From: Liquidambar formosana
Lineage: Eukaryota; Streptophyta; Magnoliopsida; Saxifragales; Altingiaceae
NCBI GenBank assembly: GCA_039720395.1
Contig: JBBPBK010000102.1
Span: forward strand, 124,001-188,000
Length of the DNA: 64,000 nucleotides
Direction of reading: 5' to 3'
Part shown: one piece after another, positions 1-10,910 of the stretch
Numbering within the stretch: the stretch's first letter is position 1
How the letters are laid out: every line of letters begins with the position of its first letter
Made by a program: the position numbers and the translations under genes
Notes under the pieces: model-generated
Database searches by the model: none
Told to the model about the DNA's origin: nothing
What the model saw: the letters and a program-made list of their open reading frames with translations, nothing else

Positions 1-1367
1 ATATTTCAAAATAGTGAAAAATCTTTGAAAAGTAAACTAATCCAACACCTAGACACATACCTTCACCGGACACCCATACCTGAGTTTATATAACATAGGT
101 ATGGGTGATGTACGCGTGCATGTGTGATCGAAAGTATAATGTTAGTTATATTTTCATATAGCTTTTTTCGAGACCTTTAGATCTAGTTGGATCAAACAGC
201 TTTAAGAGCTATGTAAAAATTTAAGTTCAAAAATTGTGTCCCCAATCTAATTAGGATTAAATACTTAAATGAGTATCAATTAATTTTCAAATTTATTTTC
301 TTTCTTATGGGAGTGAAAGAATGGCAGTTAACCCAAGCGATGGATCAATAATTCTTAAGACTTATGCTTAAAAACCGAAAGGAGGATTCGACTTTCCACT
401 TCCTCAATCTTAGGATCAATCATTAACCAAGTTTATTTTAAACTTGAACCGATGTAGAATAACATTAGCCTTACCCTCTGCGAAGGATTGGCCGGGCTGA
501 ACCTGGATATCCTATTTAGTGAAAAGGAAAAAAGGGAAAAGGACAATTTGTCCAATAGTTGGCAAATTGTGTATGCACGACAGCTACCATACTAGGGTTA
601 TTAAAGTTAATATTTGAGGGCACCCCAAAACACAATGATTTGTTAAGCAACCAATATCATATGCTCATTGTTCACTTAAATCCGTCTAATTAAAATCCAA
701 AAAAACTGAATTCACACCCTTGTGCATTCTGAATGCTGCTAAACACATCACAAAATCATTTGGTTTGCCATGCAGCCATTTTCACCCAACTAGGTTTATC
801 CCAAATTAGAGACAATCCTTTCTCTTTGGATCACTAATTACCAAGGCATCTCTACTTGCCAGCCTGATTTACATGCCAAACCTGCCACATATATTTAGGT
901 TGCTTTTCAATAAGTATCATCCATCTATTGGTGTGTTAGAAGAGCTTGGATGGATTAACTGCTGTAGTGCACTTTTTATGGCACCCTATTGTAGCCATTG
1001 GATATGTGACACGTGGCCTGCTAGAGGAAACCAAAAATGGGGCAGTCATTGAGAAACTTAATTTTCTTGTGTTGAGACCCAGTGCTGGCGGAGTCAGGAT
1101 TTGACCTTAAAGAAGGTGACCTTTAGTTTAATATTAAAATTTTATTTTAATATTATAAATTAAAGAAATTAATTAATTATAACCTTACACAAATTTTGTT
1201 TTTCTTTAACCAATAGCATCATCAAAGAAAATTTTTCAAAATATGAATCAACACAAGAAGCAAAAATCTTCATTGATAATATTTCTATTCTAGAAATCAA
1301 AACCTTGACAATTTTTACCAATTTTTCTTTATTTTGAAATCTTGAATGATAGTCTCATTATTAATAC
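1..1367. repeat. Segmental duplication, copy 1 (cut by window start)
   Basis: This segment is repeated in direct orientation from about 50888 onward with high similarity along its whole length, including the stretch rich in TTTTCATATAGC and the remnant S-protein-homologue sequence. The match breaks exactly at 1367/1368, where an LTR begins. Copy 1 lacks the Stowaway MITE and the Helitron that interrupt copy 2, so it preserves their empty sites. The left end is not visible because the window starts inside the duplication. Apart from the gene remnant I see no coding potential in it. Confidence 0.9.
756..935 (-). pseudogene. S-protein homologue (S1 family) remnant, 3' part
   Basis: On the minus strand this stretch aligns by eye with the last third of the two S-protein-homologue genes at 54531 and 57684. 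The DNA matching their DG-FLSYDKS-YVKVADWE end is recognisable and finishes at a TGA in the same place, but the frame contains several stops and small indels. The 5' half, including a signal peptide, was not found. It is a decayed duplicate of a secreted-protein gene. Copy 2 of the segment carries the same remnant at about 51656-51835, so the gene was probably already dead when the segment duplicated. Confidence 0.65.
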
Positions 1368-2739
1368 TGTTATCCTAAGTATATAACCCTAGAGGGGGGT
1401 GAATAGGGTTTATGCATGGCCAAATAAAAATTAATTACACAAATAAAATCAGATTATTTCAAGAGCAAGAAATATCACAAATATGCAATAATAAAGAGAT
1501 GTAGAGAGAGAGAGAATGCAAATGATTTTAATGAGGTTCAGCTCCTTGCCTACGTCCTCACCTCAAGAACTCCCTTAAAGATTCAAATCCAATAAACCAA
1601 TATTCTTTCAAGGTGAAGATAAGACCTTTACAGCAATAAGTCTTCATTCCAAACACTTAAACAAATTCTTCTTCAAGAGCTTTAAAGCTTAGGGTTTTCT
1701 CAAATTTAAAAGATGATTTGATGATTGATTGTGTACAAGAAACTCCCTTTAAGAGTAGATATACACAAATTTAGAAGCTCACTCCACTAGGATTAATATC
1801 TCAATAAATGCTCATTTGAATTTCTAGGGTTTAAAAGTGAATAGCAATCAATGATTTTGTTATTGGCTCAATGAATACTCATAAATGAGTTCAAGGCTTG
1901 TATTTATACCCAAGGAGTCCAAATGATCGTTTTGTAACAATTAATGCCGGGAAAGAAGGTTAGGTGGGCATTTAATGCTTCAAAAGTCCGTTAGAAAACT
2001 AGCCGTTATGACTCAACCCGAGTCTTTCAGCTGGCTGAAATGACTTTCAACCATCTGAAACTTCCTTTTCAGCCATCTGAAGAAGGCTACTAAAGTTTCC
2101 AGAAAAGGTCATTTTTGGAGTTCAAGGATCAAGTTCTTCAGCCGTCTAAACACTTCTTTCAACCGGCTTAAAGTGGTCTTTCAGCTAGCTCAACGAGCCG
2201 TCTAAAAATACCAGAGAGCTGATATTTTCTAATATCCATTCTTTAGCCTACTGAAGCATTTCAACCTGCTGAAACACTACTTTTAGACGACTGAAAGGTT
2301 TGAAAAGTTTTTCAGCCGTCTGAGAAACCTTTCAATCGTCTGAAAGTACTCTATTTCAAACTGCTAAAATACTAAGTTCTAGGGAATGAAATCCCTTGAC
2401 TTGGTCAATGTGATATATATCTTTTGGGCATCTAAAAAGTGTTTTAGCTTTTAGGCTTAAGCCCTTGAATCCTAAGTGAGCATGATTGTGATTCAATCTT
2501 ATAAAGTAATCCTAACAATCTCTCAAACTTGATTTGATTTTACAATTGGTCAACTTTGGATTAATGGATTGACTAAAATGAGTTTCTTCTTTGCTATGGA
2601 TGTTTCATTGGATTCGTATGCCTTCTGATTCATGACTTTGATACTTGTCTTAATGACACTTAAATCTCATTAGCCCTTAAACATATTTAGTGCATTGTTA
2701 TCATCAAAATCAATGGAATTTAGGCCATTTAGGCCAACA
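1368..2739 (-). mobile_element. 3' LTR of a Copia-like element (SIRE-type end)
   Basis: The segment begins TGTTATCC and ends GGCCAACA on the plus strand, giving the TG...CA ends of an LTR. On the minus strand it is preceded by a purine-rich AAAAGGGGAGAT, the polypurine tract seen upstream of 3' LTRs in plant Copia elements of the SIRE/Maximus kind. The left boundary coincides exactly with the end of homology between the two copies of the segmental duplication, which supports it as an insertion edge. The element is therefore a 3' LTR with a short stretch of internal sequence; the rest, including coding region and 5' LTR, is missing. Lineage is an inference from the tract and the CTAGAGGGGGGTGAATAGGG end. 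Confidence 0.65.
2020..2370. repeat. Array of degenerate CAGCCGTCTGAA motifs inside the LTR
   Basis: About twelve variants of a short motif, TTTCAGC-(C/T)(G/A)(T/G)CTGAAA and its inverse, follow one another at irregular spacing of 15-40 bp. Each copy is nearly a self-inverse dyad. No open frame runs through them. They look like an expanded cluster of binding-site-sized repeats in an LTR. Confidence 0.7.
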
Positions 2740-2755
2740 ATCTCCCCTTTTTTAT
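2740..2755 (-). other. Polypurine tract of the Copia-like element
   Basis: The minus strand reads ATAAAAAAGGGGAGAT immediately before the LTR edge at 2739. This is the expected second-strand primer position and marks the LTR as a 3' LTR, not a solo LTR. Confidence 0.6.
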
Positions 2756-3204
2756 GATGACAATCCTCGCAGATATTACGTCGTGATTCTTTGGTAATTA
2801 TAAGGCATCAACTAATTTATTCCTTATACTAAAAAATGTACTACTACAATATAGTGATGAAATAAAATGTTGAAAACGATTTACATATTGTGATTGAATT
2901 AGGATGTGCCATATGTTCTTTCCTACTCTGTTTTTGTACTAGGCAAGTAGGCAATTAGATAATATTTTGATGGTAGGCTTGATAATCTGATCAGGTAATT
3001 TGTAGATTAAAGGAAACTTATAATTCGTTAATCTGTTAATTAACAATCTTAATCTAATAATCTGTACATTTGTTAACAAATAAAATATGAAAATATTATA
3101 TAATCTAGTCCGATAATAATCCATTCCAATAAAGTGAATAATATACTAGATTTTACAATTTATTTATTCTTAGTTTGCTATAGATCTAAGGTTCATATAA
3201 ACAT
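2756..3204. other. AT-rich sequence, no gene seen
   Basis: The first part, with the minus-strand TTGTCATCAT, is probably the last internal sequence of the Copia-like element. The rest is AT-rich with no open frame of note and no repeat I recognise. Confidence 0.5.
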
Positions 3205-6200
3205 TGTGGACCCATGAAGGTGGCCCACTTGTTTTGAAAAGGAGTCGCCACCTCATTTTTTAAGGAAACAAAGAAAACCCTAAAAATGTTTTATTTTCCA
3301 AAACAAGTGACTCCATGTTTTAACAATGGAAAAGGCAAAAGATCTTTTGAAAAACAAAGATAATAAATCCGGAGGCTAAGTTACAATATGGGAAGGTTTT
3401 AGGCAAAACCTATAAGCACCCATATTGCCCTAATCGGTCTCTTAATTTAATTGGGCTAAATCAAAGTCTTAATCATGCAAGAATCAACAATTATCATCAC
3501 AAAGCAGCATGCATATCATTCATTCATCTATCCACATAAGCAAGAGAATAAAAGAGAAAAGAGAGAAAAAGAGGGAAAAGGAAACCTAGGATACTTAGTA
3601 TCCTAGGGCAGACTTGAACCTCAAAGCGAGTGCCTATGTACCATGTATAGAAGTACATGGATCAAAGTCCACGGAGTTCGAATGGGAATAGGGTTAAAAC
3701 CTAATAAAGCCTTATAGTAAACTCTAAGTTTCCTTCCATAAAATATAGAGAGTTTCCAAAGATAAATGATTTTCAAAAGATCTTTAGAAAATGTGGTATT
3801 TCAAATAAAGATAGACACTTTTTATTAAAAGGGATTTTTATAAAAGGAAACTATTAAGACCTACTATATCCTCCTATTAGGAAATAACCCTAGGAGGAGA
3901 AAGGGAAAGTTTTAAGAAAAGAAGAAGTGAATTAGGGTAGTTTAAAACCCTACTTACTAAATGCAATATCAACCAGTCAAAATAATCACCCTATTTCATA
4001 AGGTAATTACCCTATTTGCAAAATTTCTTCTTGCCATAGCCAAAATAATCACCCCACATTTGTGGGGTAATTGCACCTACCATATCCCACTTTCTATGTG
4101 TCTTGTACCTGCCAAGTTACTTGCAAATTGCATGCAATATCCACCAAAAATACCAACAAACTAATCCAATTTTCAACCGAGCAATTATCATACTTACAAA
4201 TATGCTTTCAAATGCTCAAAATATGACAACAATGACAATGAACAAATCTGAACAGAATTAAAATGAGGTCTAAAATCACCCATAAGTCATGTGAATAACA
4301 CGAATCATGAACTAATAAAAACCTTAATTCAACCCTATATGCAATTACTCAATTATTATGTATAAAAACTAACAAAAAAACATAATAGAACTCATAAAAA
4401 CCTCCAATAACATTAATAAGCATGATAACAAGGAAAACTCTAACCAAAAAGTTAATATTTTATGTAAAATATGCAAAAGGGCCTTCCTACAGTGAGCTTT
4501 CTTAAGTGAAACTATCCTAAGATAATTTCACGCGAAAACCTCATCATGGGGAGGTGCAATCATCATATCCTATGTAAAATATACATACTAGAGTACAATA
4601 GAAGCGATTTCATGCTTAAACACATCACAGAAAGCTATCATACAAAACCATATATGACAAAAAAGGATAATTATCCTCCGAAAATGATAACGTCTCCAAA
4701 ACCCTAAGAAATCAACTACATGCATGCAACAAACACCATAGTTATTCTATATGTATCACATATATAACAACCATGAAGAAAAATCAAAAGAAAACTCTGA
4801 CCTAATATGCTACATGAAACTTACCCAAAATGAGGATAATAAAAACCCTATAATCACAACTATGCATTAAATTACATGAAATAATCCTAAATCATGCAAA
4901 ATTAATCATGGATGATATTTAAATTATGTATATTAACTAATAGAAGCATCAACACATGATAAAAATTCAAACTTTAACATGCAATAGAGCTATTCTAATC
5001 AAAACCCTAAGTTCAGCACTATAGAGAGGACAATAGAAACCCTAGGATCCCAACTATGCATTAAATCATATGAGATAACCCTCTAGCATGCAAAACTAAT
5101 CGTGAATAACATTTTAATCATATATATATTAACTAATAGAAGTATCAACACATGATAAAAATTTAGGCTTTAACATGCAATGGAGCTATTCTAAGCAAAA
5201 CCCTAATTTCAGCATAAAGGAGATAGAGGTATACCTTAAGTTAAGCTCTCTTGTTGCTGTAGAGACCCCTTTGGTTTCTCGTGAATGACTTGAAATACAC
5301 TCCTTCAAGCCTCCACACAAACCCTAGCCCTCCTTTAGAAGTCTCTCTCTCTACCTCTCTTTCAGAAATTAGGTTAAATGCATAAAAATGGCTCTTGTTG
5401 CCTCTCCCTAATGCTGAAACATAATGGGGTATTTATGGGGTTTGAGTGGAATAAACCAATGGTTGCGATTAAAACCCTAAATATCAATCCAAGGGTCATT
5501 AGAGACTCTCTTAGGGCTCAAGATACTCAAATAGGGCTAGAAATAAGATAGAATAGCGGTTGAAGGCAAAAAAATCCGTTAGAATAGGAAAGAGAACGAA
5601 AAACCCTAAAAAATGCCGGAGTCCCTCAGCTAACCATCTAGGGCTAGGCGGCTAGTCGCCTGGGCCCAAAAGCTAAATCAACTCCGATTTTGATGAAACG
5701 AAAGCCAAAATGATCGTGTTTTGAAAAGGAATATAATTTAAGACATTTTAGGGAAAAAAATCCGTAGCTATGGCTGCATAACAAAGGCGGCTAACCACTA
5801 TACACCACTGTCACTAAGCTTAGGTATGCACACAGGGTCGCACTGAATGCTTGCCAATTCAAAATTCAATCTTCTAAAACATCTTTAGAATGAAATTAAG
5901 ACTAATTAAAGTCAAATGAATGGGAATTAAGTGAAAAACAAGAGCCGATTTGAGCCAACCCGAAGTGGGTCTCTTAACCAACCTGAACCGTATTGAGCCA
6001 TTTTAATCCCAAACCATCAATTCATCAAATTAAACCCATAAATATCTCACATGTATTAATATGAACTCCAATTGACAACTCAGAGATCATTTTGAGGTCA
6101 AATGGAAAGTTCACAACTTAAAAGACGATTATGCCCCTTAAGTCGCAAAAACTCTTATTAACCCTCAAGATCAACTCCAAATTGAATCAAAATTCATACC

Positions 6201-6312
6201 TATTATCTTTAAGACCCTAGAAACTCAATGCAAAAAATGAGACTCAAAAAGGAAACAAAAAGACACATGAAATAACAAACCCTAGCTAAGGTGACAAAAA
6301 TGGGGTGTAACA
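3205..6312 (-). mobile_element. Old solo LTR of the element-B family (Tat/Ogre-like)
   Basis: The plus strand starts TGTGGACCC and ends GGGGTGTAACA, matching the two edges of the 2.7 kb LTRs of element B (TGTGAACCC and GGGGTGTGACA). Shared internal landmarks occur in the same order: GGAGTCGCCACCT near the start, GGAGGCTAAGTTA, the CCTAGGATACTTAGTATCCTAG region, a TATTTATGGGG promoter-like box and a decayed GGCGGCTAGTCGCC motif at about 5645. Flanks AACAT and AACAC may be a target duplication with one mismatch. The divergence and 3.1 kb length point to an old insertion. No internal coding sequence accompanies it. Confidence 0.8.
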
Positions 6313-7163
6313 AACACCATATAATAAAAGTGTTGAAATTTATTTCACAAATTGAAAATAAAAAGTAAAATATTATTTCACATAGTTATGGAATTAATTA
6401 AAATTTATTCTCTTTTTCTCCTAAAATTCATCCTCACTTTTGTTAAGTATGTGTTTTGTAATATTATCGAATTAGTTCTATTTGATTATCGGATTGGACA
6501 ATTGTTTAAGTCAAATTAATGTTGGACCCTATACGTCTTTTCCCAAATGGGCACAACTATTGATGCATGTATAATATCATGCATTTAAAAGACATATAAA
6601 GAAGCATTTGTTGATGTGGCTAGGCTATTACTATTGCCCAAGGACTTAAATATCGATATCGATGGATATATCGAGGGTCCAAAAACATGGATATATCGGA
6701 TATATTGAAAATGTCAATATCGATTCAGAGATACGACGGATATTGTTAATTAAACACGTATATTTTCAGTGGAACTTTGGGAACAATTATTAGACTCTAA
6801 TAAACAGTTTAGAAGCAAAATATTACAATTTAAATGTATATTAGACAAGTATATATTGTGTAGGGTATAAAAATTATGCCACATTGAGCAATAGAATTAA
6901 TATTTTAACAAAGTAAATGAAAGTTATTACTTCATAACACTAATTTAAGCCATTAGTATAATTGAAATAGTTATATAAATCAATACTAAAAGAGTAAGAG
7001 ATGCTAATTTTGATGCAATAACAAGAAAATGAATATCACGATATCTTTGATATATATCCTCGATATAGTGGATATATCTCAATATATTTAATATATCGTT
7101 GATACCATGTGAAAGAAAGAAGATATTATGAATATATTGAGATATATTGAGATTTTATCAATA
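6313..7163. repeat. AT-rich region with dispersed GATATATCG repeats
   Basis: At 6640-6775 and 7040-7115 the words GATATATCG, CGATATCG and close variants recur many times, with the second block roughly inverted relative to the first. A related block lies at 42060-42130. No coding frame is visible. It may be a degraded inverted-repeat element, but I cannot define its ends. Confidence 0.4.
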
Positions 7164-8260
7164 GAGTAATGATACATAGGACCATTATTAGAGGACCAAA
7201 ACATAATACCATTGATTTGGCTGAATCTGATTAGTCAGTAGTATTAACACCATTAGTAGCTAAAAAAGAACTTAATATGGAAAGCCCTCAATTCCTGATT
7301 CAGATAAATGTTCCCAAAATTTAGATAAACGGGATTATAAGGGGTTTCCTCAAAATTACTATGATCTTCTCCTTTCTTTTAGCAATTCCCGAAAAGAATC
7401 ATCAACCAAAGTTTCAAGATACCTACTGCATTCGAGTTCGATGAAATATTTAGATAATTAACCATGACACATCATACAAAATCACAAATTAAATCAATGC
7501 AAAATATTCAGATAATTAACAATGACACATCATACAAAATATACATTAAGATAATACCATAAACTCAACCATTATCATAACAAATTAGATAAATTGGGAG
7601 TTTTATCATACAACAATGGGGAGTTCCCCACCTCCATTCCCCCCCCCCTCTTCTCCCAAAAAAAAGAGAAAAGGACAGGAATGTTTTTAGAATCATGAAT
7701 ATTCAGATAATTTGTGATTTTTTTTAAGATAACAGTAGAAATTCCTTCCTCCTGCATTGTTTTCCCCTAATTAGTACCATGAATATTCAGATAAATTGGG
7801 AATTTTTTTTTTTTTTTGTCAGATAATAATGTGACTATGAATATTCGAATAATTTGTGATTTTTTTTAAAGATAACAGTAAGAATTCCTTCTCCCCTGCA
7901 TTGTTTTCCCCTGATTAGTGCCATGAATATTCAGATAAATTGGGATTTCTTTTTTTCCAGATAATAGTGTAATGTTTTTAAGATAATACTAAATGCAATA
8001 TGACACTAAATATGACAAATCAGATAAATTGGGAGTTTTATCATATAACATTGAGAAGATCATAGCAATTTTGAGGAAACCCCCTATAATCCTGTTTATC
8101 TAAATTTTGAGAACATTTATTTGAATTAAAAATTGAGGGCTTCCCATATTAAGTTCTTTTTTAGCTACTAATGGTGTTAATACCACTGATCAATCAGATT
8201 CAGCCAAATCAGTGGTATTATATTTTAGTCCTCTAATAGTGGTTCTATGTATCATTACTC
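7164..8260. mobile_element. Fold-back (long terminal inverted repeat) element
   Basis: The left arm (about 7164-7390) begins GAGTAATGATACATAGGACC and the right arm (about 8040-8260) is its inverse, ending CTATGTATCATTACTC. The arms match over more than 200 bp. The interior holds near-identical tandem pieces containing CATGAATATTCAGATAA (7690-7960) and short homopolymers, and encodes nothing. A second, larger member of the family lies at 43106-48814 with a clear 10 bp target duplication, which suggests a Mutator-type non-autonomous element. I found no target duplication around this copy beyond ATA. Confidence 0.75.
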
Positions 8261-9055
8261 ATAAGGGGTCCCATTACGTTCCTCCTAGGTCTCTCACTCT
8301 CCAGTCTCTCTCAGGTTTGTGACTGACCTAATATGTTGGAGTATAGAATAATAGAGCTTTGCTAGGCAGCCTACTGGTCAGTTGAATGGCCCAAACTTTT
8401 TCCAAATAATTTTTGCAGTCGTAGGCTCTTGGTAAGTTAATAATGTGAAGGTGTCAATATATTATTATAATTAAGCCATTAGGACTAGCCTAGTGGTGGT
8501 AGTGGTGAGGAAGGGTGGGAAAAAGGTAGAAGTAGGATAAGTTAAAGTAGTATCCCTTCCAAGGTACCAATATATATATATTATCATAATTTCTTAAAAA
8601 AAAATAAATAAATAAACACTAAGGAGATAGATATTACAAATTATATTATTATTGTTATTGTTGTGGATAATACTTGCCTATGCTTTACACTGGTATGGAG
8701 GAACTCCTCTTGATCTACATTTATTATTATACATGAGAAAATTACTTTCATGACCTGTTATAAATGTCATCTTATTATTTGACTAGCTCTTGGTTTCAAT
8801 TTGATCCAACCCATGATCTTGGCTCCTCGATCTTCTCTCCTTGAATGAACTTAAAAAATCCCATCAGGTATATATATGTCATTATTGAAACAACTCCTTA
8901 ATATATCTGAAATAACATTGACATCTCTCTATACCAAGATTTGTACCATGATTAGGTGAAATCCCTTTAGACATTTCAACTGTGTAGAAGAATTATTTGA
9001 TAATTTTGCAAGATCTTGCCCTCTCTTTCCCCTCCCCTTGATAGAAAAATTTGTG
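8261..9055. other. Intergenic sequence, no gene seen
   Basis: It contains AT-rich and simple-repeat stretches (TATATATA near 8572, TTATTATTATTGTTATTG near 8643) and no open frame or recognisable element. Confidence 0.5.
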
Positions 9056-9318
9056 CTCCCTCCATTCCATGAAGATAAGCCAAGTTTGACAAAACATATA
9101 GTTTAAAAAAAGTCATCATTATCTTGACTTGTCATTTATTAAATTCCATCTCTCCAAAAATACCCTTTTCTTACATGGTATTAGGTCTTGTGTTGAGAGT
9201 AATCATTGAAATAACGAAGGATAATATAGGAAAGTAAAAAAAATTGTGGTTTGACTATTCAAAATGGACAAATATTTTGGGACACAAAAAGTAGGAAAAA
9301 TGGCCTAGACGGAGGGAG
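9056..9318. mobile_element. Stowaway-type MITE
   Basis: The terminal inverted repeats read CTCCCTCCATTCC at the left and GACGGAGGGAG at the right, the Stowaway signature, with TA following the right end. The left flank is TG instead of TA, so one target base has changed. At 263 bp it is a normal size for this family and encodes nothing. It sits downstream of the 3' end of the kinase pseudogene. Confidence 0.85.
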
Positions 9319-9504
9319 TAATTAAGCTTTTTTATAAAACTTTTAAATTTGATGCATTGGCAATGCCCTTGATGCTATGTCACCAACGCTAGCACACTCA
9401 CCCTAGCAAATTTGATTATGTTGTGTACACACAATTAATGTATCAATTACCAAGGAGAAAAAAAAGGACACAGTAGGCAATGCATTGGCCTACCACTAAA
9501 ACTG

Positions 9505-9914
9505 TTATATGCTATGAGGAACTCTATCATTGCCTTCAATCCCATGATCCATATCTACAGAGCTCCACAATGATGCAAAAGCATGTTGTCTAGGCATTGG
9601 AAGCATCATAGCTTCACTTTCCAGTATTGACACCGAAGCAAAAATGGGTTGTCTAGGCATTGGAAGAGTCACAGCTTCACTCTCCAGAATCGACGATACC
9701 GAAGCAAAAATGGGTTCTCTGGGCATTGGGATAGTTACAACTTCACTCTCCAGCATTAACACTATAGCCGACATGGTTGGCCTACAAGTTGCAAAATCTT
9801 GTACGCACAACATCCCTACTTGTATGCATCACAACACTTCATTTCGAGAACATGAATTGCTAATGGATGAATCAATGAGCTCCATTGCTTTTCCTTCACT
9901 CCATAAATGCCATG
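9505..9914 (-). pseudogene. Exon 7 of the S-receptor-like kinase: C-terminal part
   Basis: Following the solo LTR the minus strand encodes HLWSEGKAMELIDSSI, the C-terminal end of the kinase fold, then CIQVGMLCVQDFATCRPTMS. A TGA stands where relatives have an arginine codon just before CIQVG. The tail contains three tandem copies of a P-M-P-R motif unit and ends at 9505. The first six bases of this exon lie at 12622-12627, on the other side of the solo LTR. Confidence 0.9.
9575..9767 (-). repeat. Three 63-66 bp tandem repeats in the kinase C-terminal tail
   Basis: Units start at 9575, 9638 and 9704 on plus and keep the reading frame. Each encodes a variant of LESE-(A/V)-x-(L/I)-PMPR-(Q/E)-x-x-FASVS. 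Relatives normally carry one such LPMPRQPxF segment, so the tail was expanded by in-frame duplication. Confidence 0.85.
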
Positions 9915-10627
9915 TGTCACACCCCATTTTTGCACCACCTTACTAGGGCTCATCAGTTCATGCATGTTTTTGTTTTGTTTTGGAGTCTAGTCACTTGCAT
10001 TAGTTTTCTAGAGTCACAAGGACAATGGATATGAATTTTGGTTTAATTCGTAGTTGATCTTGAGGGATAATAAAAGCTTTTGTGACTTGGGGGGTATAAT
10101 CGTCCTTTAAGTCCCAAACTTTTCATTTGACCTTGAAATGATCTCCAAATGGTCAATTGGAGTTCATATAGATGCATAAGAGGTATTTCTAGGTTCAATT
10201 TGATGAATCAATGGCTCGAGATTAAAATGGCTCAATGTAGTTCAAGTTAGTTAATTGACCCTTCTTTGGGTTAGCTCTAATTGACTCACAATTACCAACC
10301 AAATATTTTCAAATTAACTTTAATTAGTCATCATTTTATCCCCAAAAGTGTTTTGTAAAGTTTAATTTGGATATAGAAAGCATTTGGTTTGATCCTATGT
10401 GCATACCTATGCTTAGCAAAGGTAGAGCATAGCGGTTAACAACCTTTGTCAAACCTAACCATGCCCCCATGGTTAGTGGTTTTCACCCTAAAATGTTCAA
10501 AAATGTATTTCTCATCGAAACACTGTCGTTTTGGCTTTTGTTTCATCAAAATCGGACTTGATTTGCCCCCTGAAACACTTCTAGAAGGGAAAGGAGGCAA
10601 AATAGGCAAAAAATCCGAAGTGGGCTC

Positions 10628-10701
10628 AGGTGACCACCCAGCCCTGGGCGGTTAGCTGCCTGGGACCAGGTGGCTAGCTGCCCAAGCCCTGGTGGTCACC
10701 C
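10628..10701. promoter_or_regulatory. GC-rich dyad cassette (solo LTR copy)
   Basis: The outer arms AGGTGACCACC and GGTGGTCACCC enclose two GGC(T/G)AGC-type inner repeats. It lies about 200 bp upstream of the LTR TATA box on the same strand. It has the same length, 74 bp, as the other intact copies at 16046, 22283 and 31659. Confidence 0.75.
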
Positions 10702-10902
10702 GAGACCACTTTCCTATTTTCACTCTAACTCCTTGCTGAAGCGGACTCTTGCCTATTTTGACGTATTTGGGCTCCTTTGGACGAGTTTCCTTCTAATTTT
10801 TGGTAACTCCTGAGTTACTTAAGCCCTAAGGGGGTCTCTAATAGCCCTTGGATTAATTCTTAGGGTTTTAATCCCAACCATTGGTTAATCCTAATTGAAG
10901 TC

Positions 10903-10910
10903 TATAAATA
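10903..10910 (+). promoter_or_regulatory. TATA box of the solo LTR
   Basis: TATAAATA followed by a C-rich run occupies the position equivalent to the TATA boxes in both element-B LTRs. Confidence 0.65.

Noticed and set aside
7164..8260. A target duplication for the smaller fold-back element.
   Set aside because: Only ATA matches on both sides, too short to rely on.
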